Shown in pieces: positions 23,942-36,500 of a DNA stretch of 64,000 bases. The DNA is from Paragorgia papillata (taxonomy: Eukaryota; Cnidaria; Anthozoa; Scleralcyonacea; Coralliidae), in contig JAWNZC010000473.1 of the NCBI GenBank assembly GCA_035771165.1, positions 5,313,001 to 5,377,000 of the forward strand, in the 5' to 3' direction. How positions within the stretch are numbered: the stretch's first letter is position 1; the number at the start of each line of letters is the position of its first letter. Under the pieces are notes generated by a model. It ran no database searches. It saw only the letters and a list, made by a program, of their open reading frames with translations, and was not told where the DNA came from. The position numbers and the translations under genes were made by a program.

Positions 23942-24287
23942 TTAGCCAAAAATTGTAACACATTCAGCCTAGGTCAAACCTACATGTAATAGTACAGCAG
24001 GTTGACTTCATAGTCAAACCGTTCAACCCTCTGACTTCGACCTTGGTCAAACTGCCAAGTGCTGCATCTGTCCGCATGCAAAAATATGAACTACTTTCCG
24101 AGTTTCTGTTGCAGACAAAACAAAATATTCTAGTCTTTGTAGAGTGTACAACTATTTACAGTAATACCTCACCAGTAAGCGCTAAAATATTGAAATGTTT
24201 GTAGGTATAGTATATTTATCAAAACTTACCAAACAATCCAAAATATTGAAAGGCCATGTATTCTGTATCACTAATCTGTAGCGATCC

Positions 24288-24381
24288 CCGAAGGTCGACC
24301 GAAGCCGACAGTGACGTATTGGGCGCCATCATTGGAAAAGGTCCCACAGAGTCATCCCATCTAACCTCTTCCATAATCTAC
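24288..24381. repeat. Right terminal inverted repeat and target duplication of the MULE
   Basis: Bases 24,288-24,372 complement the left end, with 21 extra bases (CGTATTGGGCGCCATC region) between the two matching blocks. Target duplication ATAATCTAC at 24,373-24,381. The METTL27 start codon follows 25 bases later. Confidence 0.88.
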
Positions 24382-24406
24382 TCTATATACTATCAATACT
24401 ATAAAT

Positions 24407-24505
24407 ATGGCCGAAGAGCGCGTCAGTCAGGCATCTTTCCCACCAGACGCCACGCCAGAAGAAGTTCGCGAGTTCTACAAGAAGTGGGCCATTACTTACG
24501 ACGAG
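24407..24505 (+). CDS. METTL27: METTL27 exon 1
   Basis: 33 codons from the ATG, ending GACGAG before GTTAGT (phase 0). It begins 25 bases right of the MULE target duplication. Confidence 0.9.
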
Positions 24506-27500
24506 GTTAGTTGTAGAATACACTATTAAAATACAGCACTTGTTATAGATATTTAAGGAGAGCATGGTTCATTGGTTCTCCGAAATCCTTCGAAGACTGA
24601 TAGGAGCATACATGTCCAATACTGCAGAACAGTTACGAGTCGTACCAATAATCGTGAAATTCGTTACTTGTACAAAGTTCGGTTGTATTTATATAAACCG
24701 TGTTTCAATACGCCCAAACACTCGTATGTCGTACTCGTTACCAGTCCTATAGTTTATAGAAGTATTAATCTATTGTTTTCCTTTATATAAAGATCGATTG
24801 ACTATGATTAGATCCTGTTAATTTAACACGTAAGGTCGAAGATGAGTAGCATGAAATTAAACGCAATTTATTTTTGAACTGATCTGCAACGCGTAACATT
24901 CCTCACATTCTTACAAATTATGTTGCGATTTCGTAATTTAATATTTGAACAAATACCGGTCTTTCTTGCGCGTGGCTTTATAAAATTCTATGAGCACACG
25001 TTTGTTAAGAGTATATTATACTGTAGTACATGCGAGACTAATATACTGATTATTGGACTATATACATAAGGCAGTGGCGGCGCGGAGCGTAAATTTTTTG
25101 GTATTAGTTGTAGTATACAGAGTAGAAAATTTTGAAATCGAAAGGCCCCCCAGAAAATTTTGAAATCGAAAGGCCCTGAAATGCAATTTCCAGCATTCTA
25201 CACGTGTGAATAGCTTGCGTGATGCGCCGACAATACATATGAATGATATGATCAGCGCAACGTCTGCCTGCTTTTGCGAACGCCAGGCGGCCAAGGTATT
25301 AGAATCGCAAAACTAATACCTTGTAGGATTGCGTTGTTAGATATACAAATATTCGCATCGTTCTTACCTTTGAAGGAGGACTTATGCCTTTATTTTGTTA
25401 AATATAGATTCAAGAAGATTTTCCTTTCGTCAGATAAGTTCTAGTCACCATATCAAAGCTTCAAAATTGTTATAAATAATTGCTCTTTGTTTCCATATTT
25501 AATATTGAAGTGTTGAACTCCAGTGTTGGGAGCGTTTCCTTGTGAAATAGGTGATACAGCGGATACTACATGGATGATTTATATATTGAGATGTTATATA
25601 TTGTTAATGTAATGAAGTGAAAAGAATTGCATACTTCTGGCTGCGAAATAAAAGCAGTTTTAAATCGAAATCGTAAAGCGTCTGACTTTAAAATATAAAT
25701 ATTGTACCACCTGTGGTGAAATTTAACACCGAAAATCCGCGTTTCTTGTCAAGTCAAGGTATTAGTTTTGAGATTCTAATACCTTCAGGTCTAAGCCTTT
25801 CAAACACTCGTCGCTAAAGTCGCTAAGGATGTTGCGCGCGTCAGCGAGGACGGTATGGTACTGCGGAATACTAAACTCTTTAGTGGTTAGCTACTAGATA
25901 ATTGAAATCAAACAATCAATAACAAAGATGTTGTTTTCTTCCATTCCGTCTCTGTTATATTATAAGAATAAGTACTTTGTGATGGAATAATTATATTATT
26001 TTACAATTCATTTCAATCTGGAGAAAAAAGGTATTAGACTAATACCTTTAATACCTTAGCGCGCCGCCCCTGACATAAGGAAAAAATCAACAACAAGCTG
26101 ACAAGCTTGCTGTTGTACAGATGTAGTGTAATATACAGGGTAGTATAATATATAGGAACAACCTGTATTGAACAGAATGTCATTCTCGGGATGTTGGTGT
26201 TTGGGGCTTTTCCTCGTAGATTGTTGTGCTCTAAAATGGAATTTATTGCTGCATTTTGTGGATACCATGTTTTATGTACAGTTCTAGTACAGCACTCAAC
26301 TGGATTAAAAGTTTTCAATTGGCATTATGTATTAGCCAGTTGCAACCTCCCCCCATTTACCTGATCCTTGGGACAATGCTGGGAATAAACATGGACATGG
26401 AACAATGCAGTTTTAATGCATCATTTCTCCATCATTTCTCCAGGGGGGTTGGGTAATTATGAAGCTGTATTTTTCATAGGGAATTGTAGCAGAGATTTTA
26501 TGATGAAGACAGTTATGACTGGGTGTGTGCTACACCTGGGCATCAGAGGTTGAGAATATGGTGGAATTATCATAGTCATCAGAGAAGGTAAAATAATGTG
26601 CTACAGAACATACCAGTGCTAATGCACCTCAACAAAGTTTAGGATTAGAGTTAGGGTTAGGATTAGCTTTGAGTTCAGGTGTGAATTTGCATTAATATAG
26701 CACTGAACATATCCTGATACAAAGGTTATGAACCGTTTTATAAATACAGAAGTTATTACACCAACATTCCTCCAATGACTGGGAGAAGACGAGAAGTATT
26801 AAATTTTACCACTGTTATAAAGTGTTAATTGCCTCACTGTGTCCCAGGGTGGTGCCAGAAATTTCTTGGCACAGGGGCTAAGGGCCTTGACAAGGGGGCT
26901 AAAGATAGGGTCTGGACGGATGTTCCTTCAGGAAAATTTTCCAATTTAAAGGTCAGAAATGGTATTTTTGTAATTAGCAACTTATAAAGCAAAGCACTTA
27001 GTTTACAATCTAAATGGGAAAAAGATAGATATAAAAAGTGTTTTATTAACTGGCAAAGTTCTTTTTTACAATTTTTTATTTATAATAAAATATTTGCGGA
27101 TACAACCATGCTATATATCATACATTGCTCATACATTGCATTGTGTTTATTTTGCATAGATAATTGGATCTTAACAATTAGATAAACACCTAGTGTTTTC
27201 AATATTGTAATTACTGATTATATCAATGAGTTTGAGATGGAAATTATTCCTCCCAAAATGAAGAATTTTTCTGTGACATATGGCATTACTGTAAGTGTTA
27301 GTGCCCCCAACATTCACCTACATGTCACGGCCTTCGGTGCCACTCTTACTGTGTCCTGGGGATTGCAGGCTGAGTGTCAATTGGATATAGTGCATTAAAG
27401 TTGTACATATTTTCCAAATTTGTTTAACTTTTTCATATCGAGTAAAACATTGCATGAGTTTTAAAATAGTGTGTGGTGAAATTTGTGCAATCTGCACTGC

Positions 27501-30500
27501 AAGGAAATTTCCTGCATGGACAAAAATTTACAGTCTTGTCTAGACTGGTTTACACCAGACTGGTTCCATTGTTTATAAAAAGAAAATGGGAATGATTAGT
27601 TTCCTGATGTTTTACAAAATTCCCAATATAAGCCCTGGGTATATTAATTGCAACAGACAGAGGGTACACAGTTATTTTAATTTTTTTAATTTTAAGATTT
27701 AGAATTAAACATTACAGTACTGACTTATCTCTTGATATAATTGGCAAGGGTTTTGACAGGGTAAACACTATAGTATACAAGTAATAAATTACCATGGCTC
27801 TTGGCCTCTTGCTGTGACAAAACTATCAATGCAGTTCCAAGTGTCTCATGTTATAACAAATCTAAAGCTGATAAATTATACAGAAATATACCATAAGTCC
27901 ATAAGATTATTTTGCAGAATTGGTATAACTAAAATGTGGGCTAGCATTTTAGAGTTGCCCATTGTTTATAATCTCTGAGTTTCATTACTTGTACTTGTTG
28001 GTAAGAATGCACTACTATAGTCATTGATGACAATCCATTACTTTCAAGATGTCTCCACATAATTATTGTGTAGCAATCCATATTCATTGAAACAATACAT
28101 GTAGTTTATTTTCTGAGAAACATGTAATAAATTATGGGACACTAATACTTGTGTCGTAAGTGAATCGCATTTTTCTGAGAGTGTTTTGAGAGAAATGATA
28201 ATCCATTTTTTCTCAGACTCAATGTACAGGCACTGCATGACATGTAGTTTATTACAGAAAGATACAGATGCAGTGTATCCAGATACTGTAAATCTTTGTG
28301 TGGAAATCCATCATTGCCAAAACCAAATGCAGAGCCTGAAATAATTTCAAAATTTGTCCGAAAATGTCCAATCAAAATGAAATTTGATCGGAAATTTTCA
28401 AATTTGATCTGACATTTTTTTCGATTTCATTTTGACTCTCTCCGTGTTGCAATATGTGTATTATAAATTATTTTAACATCTTTTAATATACAAAATTCTG
28501 TTCTAAAATATGCCAAGAAGCACTTTCCAGCAGGTCATTTCGTTGACAAACATCAGTGTAGTGATTTAAAAAGTAAATTAAGACTCACCTTTCACAAATC
28601 AAATAAAATAAACTTATCACGCCGCCATCTTGTTTACTGAGCCCGCATTATTTGCGGGATGCTCAAACCAGTGAACTCTAAATAAACTGGAACGCTAACT
28701 CCATAAGACAGGCCTTATGATTGAGCTATCATTTCCTTCAAATTATGAAGCTTAACCAACTATTAAAACCACCATCTGATTGGACAACCTTTTAAAACGA
28801 AACCTCACCCCCATACCACCCCCCGGTAATCACGCCCCCCGGAAACCCTAAACCTAATCACAACCCTCCGGAAAAATGTGCCACCTCTCAGACCCCGACC
28901 ACAACACCCCTATAGGATTTTTACCTTTATGTGTTCAAGTTTAACATCCCGCTTGTGGGATGGTTTTATTAGATGGTTAAGCTTCATAATTTGAAACCGA
29001 TGATACCTCTATGATTGGGTGAAGTCAAACTTCCGGCCGCTGGAGGTAGCCATTGCACGTCAACAGAACCTATGAAGTGCACAATGAAAAAACTGAAAAC
29101 TCGCTGCAAAAAACAACCATTTTTTAGACCTAAAGTTTTTTATAGATGATAACGAAGAAGCTAGTACGTATTGGGCTTATCGGCCTTGTACCTGAACAAT
29201 TTCTACCCACGAAAATGGATTGAACGACGAAATATCTGCCGAACAAAAGCAAAATTCGAGTCCGAAACTCGTACGGAAAATGCAGGTTTTTCTTATTTTT
29301 CTTTGTTATCTCAAACGTTTGAAGGTTGTCATGCCAAGAATTAGTAATAAGATAATGCTAAATTATAGCTTTAACTCAAATTTCAGTTGTGGAAATGCTA
29401 AATCTGACATTTTTCGATACGAAGAGTAATTCCAGAGCTGTAAAAACACCCGGTAAAGTGCATTTTGTTGTTTTTTTCCTACTGAAAATTGAGAAATTTA
29501 AAACCCAACTGTTTTTATAAACAACATCTTCATTTTAAACCTGGGTTTCATATGTATTTTCTTTATATTTGTCCAAACCATGGCAAATTTTGGTTGCATA
29601 TTGTTGACTTTCATTTGAGAGCTTATATTTTTACTGTTTTTCTTGTTTTTACTCGTCATGCCAGTGTTCACCTACTCTACGGTATATTGGAATTTGATTT
29701 AAGCCTAAAAGTGGTTAACAAGTTTAGTTTTTCTTTGATTTCAAGCTGTTTTTGCAAACCATTTCACCAAATTCAGCTTCTTTTTCTCTCGGTTATACAG
29801 TAAAAGGGACTGGGGTTGACGTGCATGGCGGCCCCCATGTCCGCCATTTTTGGCTTCAAAACGTGCAAGCGAGTTATCGTTCCAGTCTACTTAGAGTTCA
29901 ATGGCTCAGACCCAGTCTTTTTGAAAAAATAGGCACGCAATGCGTACATGCGTCTACGTTTAGGGCTATGGTGGTATACACAACCTCCCACTCAGGGCGT
30001 TGCAATGTACATTGTTTACAGTCACGTGACGTTACGCACCATCTTGGCTGATTTCCAGTTAAATTTCCAAAACCCAAGCTAAAACAAACGATGACAGCCA
30101 GCAGTGTGACATTTGCAACACTGTTGGCCAACCAAGGTAATGTGAAGGTAATGTCATGTGCAAACGATCTATTCACAATTTTCCTCGTGATACATATGAT
30201 TTGATAACAACTATGTATAGTAACTGCGAGAACTTGCAAACACATAACCCACTACTATAGTAAGTAAATCCACATCACATGCACCAGGAGAAAAATTGAG
30301 TCTGATTAATCAGATCATGCGAATTGGCCCTTGGTTGAGATAATCATCAAAGACACTGGCAGTATAATTAATATAACAATAGAGCACATACATAGAAATA
30401 TGCCAAAACAGTATATATATATATATATATGTATATACAGTATAAATATATATGCACAAATAATACTGTCATAATATGTTACACACTGGTTATATCTTTT

Positions 30501-33500
30501 ATCTGAATACGTATTATCCACAGATCAGTGGTATTATCACAGTCAATAACATAGCTAAAATTGACACAGATTGTTTGCCTTGACTAAAACTGGGTCCAGG
30601 ATTTTCCTCAATGTCTGATTTGCCATTCTCAGTAATAATGCAAGTTACACGATATAGCATACTCCACATACACATTTCTGGACAAAAGGCGTCTTAATTG
30701 TTACCACCATTCTAATACAACAGTTTAATATCTAGTACTTATATTAATAATTTAATTATGACATGTTTAGTTTACAGTATGTTGAGTTTAACTCAAAGTG
30801 TTGATTGTGATTTACAATTTTGTTGTAATTTTCCTGAATTGGTACAGTAGTTGTTTGGCAAAAACTAGAGTTGCTTGCTTCAGTGGCCGAATGGGCACAA
30901 CTGTCACAAGATATGGGCTCACAGTCAATATTTCTAAAACAAATAACAATAAAATCAGGGGAAAGATATAAGTACTGTATCAATGAAGCAAAAAAGCGTT
31001 ATAATCATTTACTGAGAGTTTAGTTTTTGATTTGATCGCTTGGCTAGAGTGCTTTATAGCATATACAGTTGCACATTTTAATAATAGTGTATTTTGATGC
31101 ATATTCAGCATGCAGCCTTTCCATATTGTGTAACGATAAACTGTTTTGTTTGTAACTCTTGGGCTAAACGCCTCTGAGTTGAGGACAAAATGACTTTGAG
31201 TTGAGAACGAAACAACTGCAAATATATATTTCCTTTCAAACAACTCTGATCATATAAACCTATAAAAAGATACTGATAGGCCATGCAGTACAACGTATTA
31301 AAATTGTTTCCACAACTCACAAGTGAAGTTCTATATGGATTAACGTTGATGTGACACAATATAAGTATATAAGTTATAACTATACTTCCTTACCTTGATA
31401 AAATCTTCCCGAAATCGAAAGAAACAACTCGTTTTCACTGATTCAATCGTTCGCAGACAAGAATGTAGATGGACGAAGCACAGAAACAGAAAGCAGATAG
31501 ACGTCATATTTAAGATTTACTAGATCACATTACACTTCACATTACACTGTTACTTACTTCGTTGCTACATCGGAAAACATCGGCAAACCTTCGCTTATAT
31601 TGGCTCTATAACGTTTCGCGCGCTGATAAATCTGATAGAAGCAATCTACTACGTCACAAAAGTGACAATACTCAGCCAGCCAGATAGGTTTTTACGGGTA
31701 CATAACGTCTACTGTTGCTATAGCAACGTAGACGCAAAAAACTGATTGCACTGTTTTGTCAAATTTGTCCGGACAAAACTTCTGATCAATTCAGCATTTG
31801 GTCGGAGAAACTGTAATTTGGTCGGAAAACGGCGGACGTCCGACCGTTATTTCAGGCTCTGAAATGTGTAGTTTATATTCTGAAATGAACATGTACAGTA
31901 CTGTACGCAATGGCATCTTGTAGATATACTGTACAGCAGTCCCAAAGGGCCACAAAGAGACGGTATTTTATATACTTCAATCCATGGTAAGTCGATAGTT
32001 AACAGATCCATTGTGGTTAGTGATTTAGTTTCCCATGATAATTCATTTCTTTCAATGAGACTTTGTAGTAACTTGTAGCCAGCAGACATTGCACTACTTA
32101 TATTGTATATCACGAATTATAGAAATCTATAAAAGAACAAAATTGTTTATTAGCATGCATAATATGTACAGTTCACAAAGAACACAGGGAATTGGGTTGG
32201 GTTACAATTGAGAAGTGATCAATAATTTTTATTGTATAAGACTAAGAGATAAAGACATTGACCTTGCCAATCATCAGTTGGTAATTTTATAATACAAAAG
32301 ACACTTAATTATAAATTAAAGTGCGTGTAGATGTAAGTTATGAGTTAACCCTGAAATGAATAACACATTTCATTGAATAACATACATGTTAAGGCGGTAC
32401 ATGTTGATGTACAGTACCTGAGATACACAATTGAAACCCCCTGATAATATTCAACCTCAATGGTTTGATGAGTTATATATCTACCCACGACTAAAACACA
32501 GACTTACAGAAAGGTATTTAACCGAACATTAAAAAAAATTCTAGCTTAAATAAACTACTAAAGCTCGTCAAAGTAAAGTAATCCACTTTAATTTACCCTC
32601 GACTTCCATACATGGTTGAAGAAAACTCTTGAAAGTAGAGTGTTGCACTTAATTAAAGATCAAAACCCCCAAATTCAAATTCGGTCTGGACACGAGACAC
32701 AGGGACCCAAGCCAAGTCCCTAACTAACGCTCGGCAGCAAACATATTTTCCGTGTTTCCGTAGAGTTATAGAAACACGAGAAACTTTTGCCTGTATAGAT
32801 TTAGATTTCATATCATGTCACTGTGAACTATAGTTTAGAGACTGTTGGTTATTTTTACATATGTCGAAAACTGTAGAGATGCTGTACTGTAGGGGGTGTT
32901 CACACAAGCCAACCTAAACTAAGATTGCTCAAACAGTGAAATATTAAAAGCTTATTAACCGAGTTCGAGGTCTGTACGGGAAAGTATTTGCCTGAGGTTT
33001 TCGTACAGACCGAGCGACGAAGGAGCGAGGTTTGTGCGAGAGAAACCGAGGGCAAATACTTTCCCGTACAGACCGAGAAAACGAGGTTAATAAGCCTTTT
33101 ATTATATGGCTTTTGGTTTGTTTTCTTATCTGTTTTTAGTTCTACGTTTGTCTTGATCAGGTGTCGCTGTTCACCTTAGTTCTTACTTTTGAGCTTGTTC
33201 GTTTCGCTTCATGTTTACACCTGTTAGGCTTTTATTTTTCGCTTTAAAATAAGAAGTTTTTTATAAAAAGAAACACTGATGTTTCAGGACGTATTATTGT
33301 TCAAAATTTTCCAACAAATATATCTAATTCGCTTTTATTTTCATTCAAATCAACTCAGTAATTTTCCCGCCAAAACCTGCAAGTCATTAAACAGGACGTA
33401 ATGCCCTCTCACAGTGCCAAGAGGGCATTACGGCTTTTTCCGGACCTCTCAGCAACCAATCAGCGTGCGCCGTTTGGCGTAATGACCCGAAAACAAGCCC

Positions 33501-36500
33501 AGCCATATAATAATAAAAAGTAGTGTACGTGCTGCGTAGGCAGAGAAACGTTTCTCTCTGACGAAGGGCCTTCGCTCGAAACGATACACTCTTACGTTCT
33601 CTGTTTCGGCAGTATATCAAACCTTACTATATTTCGATTGTTGTAAACTAAGATTGACGTGAACAGACAGCAAAGTTTTTAAGTTAAGGTGGCTCTCTAG
33701 TCCCTACGGTAATTTTAGTATGGTGTCGGCGCATCCACGCATGTGTATAATAACCGGGTCAAGCTGTTATTTTGTCAAGTCAGCAGCTATCCGAGCAATA
33801 CAAATACTCAATTATCAGAAATAGCCTAAATTACTAACCAGGTGACAATTTTTAGAAATTTTGACGTATGTCTTAAAACTTTTTAAAATTAAGTATATAT
33901 TAGGTAATTTCTGATAGTTTAATTCGAACATGAGTTACTGCAGTAACTAGCTGTAACTTATTAAATTTTAAACGAAACTATCCAGGTGACAATTTTTCGA
34001 AATTTTGACCGAAGAAAACTTGAGATATGCGTCAGGAAAGACGAAAACCATTCCCAAATTCCAAATGCCATTATTATAAGTAACACCATGCCATCACGGA
34101 TATTAGTGATTAAATGCCCCTGAAAACCGAGGGAGGGAAGGAGCAGGCCTGAGGGGCTTCTACACAGGTTTGACTTTGAGGGGAATATTTGTATAGGAGA
34201 TAACACGTTCGCACTCGTGATATTATTATAATATTTTGCTAAACACATGCAAGTGTGATTTTTCATTAATTCTTCGAGAACTATAGTGTTCAAGAACAAT
34301 CAATTTTAGCTTTTCCCAAAATAATATGGAAAGCATGACGAAACAGTGAAACTAACATCAAACTCAGCATATCAAAAGCACGTCGAGTGGCTTCCACTGT
34401 GTGACATTGATAACAGCTTCTTTGAGTAATGTCTCCATCTAATTTTAAACTGTTTTAAGTAAGTTTTACTTAACTTACTTCGTGGCTAACTTCTTGAACG
34501 CTCAGCAATACCACATACACCACAATTGTCTCCATCTGCCAAAGTTCCATGACGTCATTTTATGTCGTAATCATACGTTGCGGCATCAAGTCAGTTTGGC
34601 AGATGGAAACAAGTATCTTTTGCAGAATGTATGTGATATTTTTATTTTTGTGGTATTTTTATTTTTGTGGTATTTTTATTTTTGTGGTATTTTTTTATAT
34701 ACTGATGTCATTAGCCAATCAGGAATGAGGAAAATTGAATGAAATGTTATTAGTGATTTAATAACATTAAACTACTAATTAATAAGAAATCACACTTATT
34801 AAGAAATGGTTCATGGTTTGGTGTTCTCCATCGAGTATGGATGCACGCGGGAAGTTGGGAGAGCACAAAAAAAGCGTAAGAGTTGGTCGAGGCGATTGCT
34901 CTGTGTGCTCTCCCAACTTCCCAAGTGCACCATTTAACAAATAGATTCCATTTTGCCGTTGTCTGTTCAGTTATAGATGCACAGATGACGTCACAACGTG
35001 GTAAGAACAAAAAAGTGGCCCACGAGACGCAGTCGAGTGGGTCACTGATGTTCTTACCACGTTGTGACGTCTTCTGTGCATCTATAACTGAACAGACAAC
35101 AAAAAAATGGAATCTATTTGTTTTATACAATACAAAAACTTAAAAGGTTTTTAAAAAAACCCTGTCGGGTTTTGGGGCATGAAGAAAGAAAAAAGCAAGT
35201 CAGCTGACGAAAAACAATATTTATTTCGCTGATTAAAATGAGTTTCTCATTACATTTGTGCTCCATCGACTTATGGAGCTGAGAACGCACGGTAGCCAAT
35301 CAGAAACGCCGTTATATTACATCTATGTTATAATTGTGTTTGGCGATATATTGGTAATACCACTCGTGCTTCGCACTCGTGATATTATGAATATTTTGCC
35401 AAACACGCGTGCGATTTTTCATTAATCCTTCTCGAACAGTTTTATTTCCTATACTAATAATCCCGACTTAACGAGGTATTATAATTAGAATTGTTTGGAG
35501 AAATCAGGTAAATGAAGCATTTTGTTTGAACAACACAGTTTAAAATATTAACGTAACGAGTTTATGTGTAGGTTTCGCCCTCGGGCCGGGATTAAGTAAT
35601 GTTTAATAAATGAGCAGCAGTGTTATCAGATTGACTAATGTAGAGATACAGATTTTCTGCATAAAAGTCATTTGTTCAAGACAAATAAATTGTTCGTTAT
35701 ATAGTTTCCAAAGTTTCATCTGGTAAGAACATTACACCATGCAACATCTCAAATACATGCCTTTTTTGTTAGGATCTAAATCCAGAAACCAACTGGCCAG
35801 GCGTTGTAAATGTTGTAAAAACATTTGTCAAAACCGTTGGTGAAGCTGACAAAGATTTGAGAATCGTTGATCTCGGTGCTGGCACGGGTTTAGTTGCAGT
35901 TGAACTGAAGAAGTATGGCTTTACTAATGTCGATGCACTTGACGCTTCTCAACACATGCTTGATAAAGCAAAGGAGAAAAACCTTTACAAGCAATACATT
36001 TGCGAAGTCGTGACAGCCGAGAAGCGACTTGATATACCAACAGGAACCTATGACGCTCTCATAAGCTGTGGAACCATAACTGGTGGCTACGTGAATTCAA
36101 ACGCGTTTGACGAAGTATTGCGTCTCGTGAAACAAGGTGAGTTACAAGCAGAGTAAGCCACTTTAGTCACAACATTTTGTGACTTGTCTTAGAGGTTGTG
36201 AAGTGACCCAAGGCCTGTACTTAACCATGGAAAATAACAACGATTATTTAGAGATTTCAATAATACGTACGTCTATTCTACTCACTAAAAAGTACTATAT
36301 TGCTATTCTACTCACTAAAAAAAAGTACGTGTATTGTATTCTTTAAAAGTACGTGTATTGTATTCTTTAAAAGTACGTTTATTGTATTCTTTAAAAGTAG
36401 GTGTATTGTATTATTTAAAAGTACGTTTATATTGTATTCACTAAAAGTACGTTTTGTACGTGTATTGTCCCCGAGCCCGGGTGAGGGTGCTAATCTCGAC

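Larger units (their letters stand above)
16536..24372 (+). mobile_element. Autonomous-type Mutator-like (MULE) DNA transposon, 7.8 kb
   Basis: The element is bounded by inverted ends and the perfect 9-bp target duplication ATAATCTAC (16,527-16,535 and 24,373-24,381), a length typical of MULEs. The left end begins GGAAGAGGTTAGATGGGATG and the right end is its exact complement, identical for 39 bp. A second identical block of about 25 bp (CTGTCGGCTTCGGTCGACC) follows. The right end has 21 extra bases between the two blocks. Inside is a spliced transposase gene from 16,657, then a Ulp1 protease-PHD frame ending at 23,118. Two smaller elements are nested in it (18,467-18,790 and 23,173-23,941), so it is not the youngest insertion here. 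Confidence 0.9.
28330..31861. mobile_element. 3.5-kb DNA transposon, hAT-like ends, 5-bp duplication
   Basis: Inverted ends CAGAGCCTGAAATAA and TTATTTCAGGCTCTG (15 bp) are bordered by the direct repeat AAATG (28,325-28,329 and 31,862-31,866). Both subterminal regions carry repeated GTCGGA/TTGTCCG motifs. The CAG start fits hAT, but a 5-bp duplication is short for that group. No transposase domain is recognised. The interior holds an inverted repeat (28,725-29,010) and promoter-like sequence. Confidence 0.6.

Noticed and set aside
30091..30135. Short + strand exon MTASSVTFATLLANQ before GTAATG
   Set aside because: Good local context after promoter-like sequence, but no second exon could be joined and it lies in a transposon.
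28142..32113. A minus-strand host exon split by the 3.5-kb transposon
   Set aside because: Removing the element joins NINYTF to GFGNDGFPHKD in frame after a possible acceptor, but no family is recognised and no donor fits. Chance is likely.
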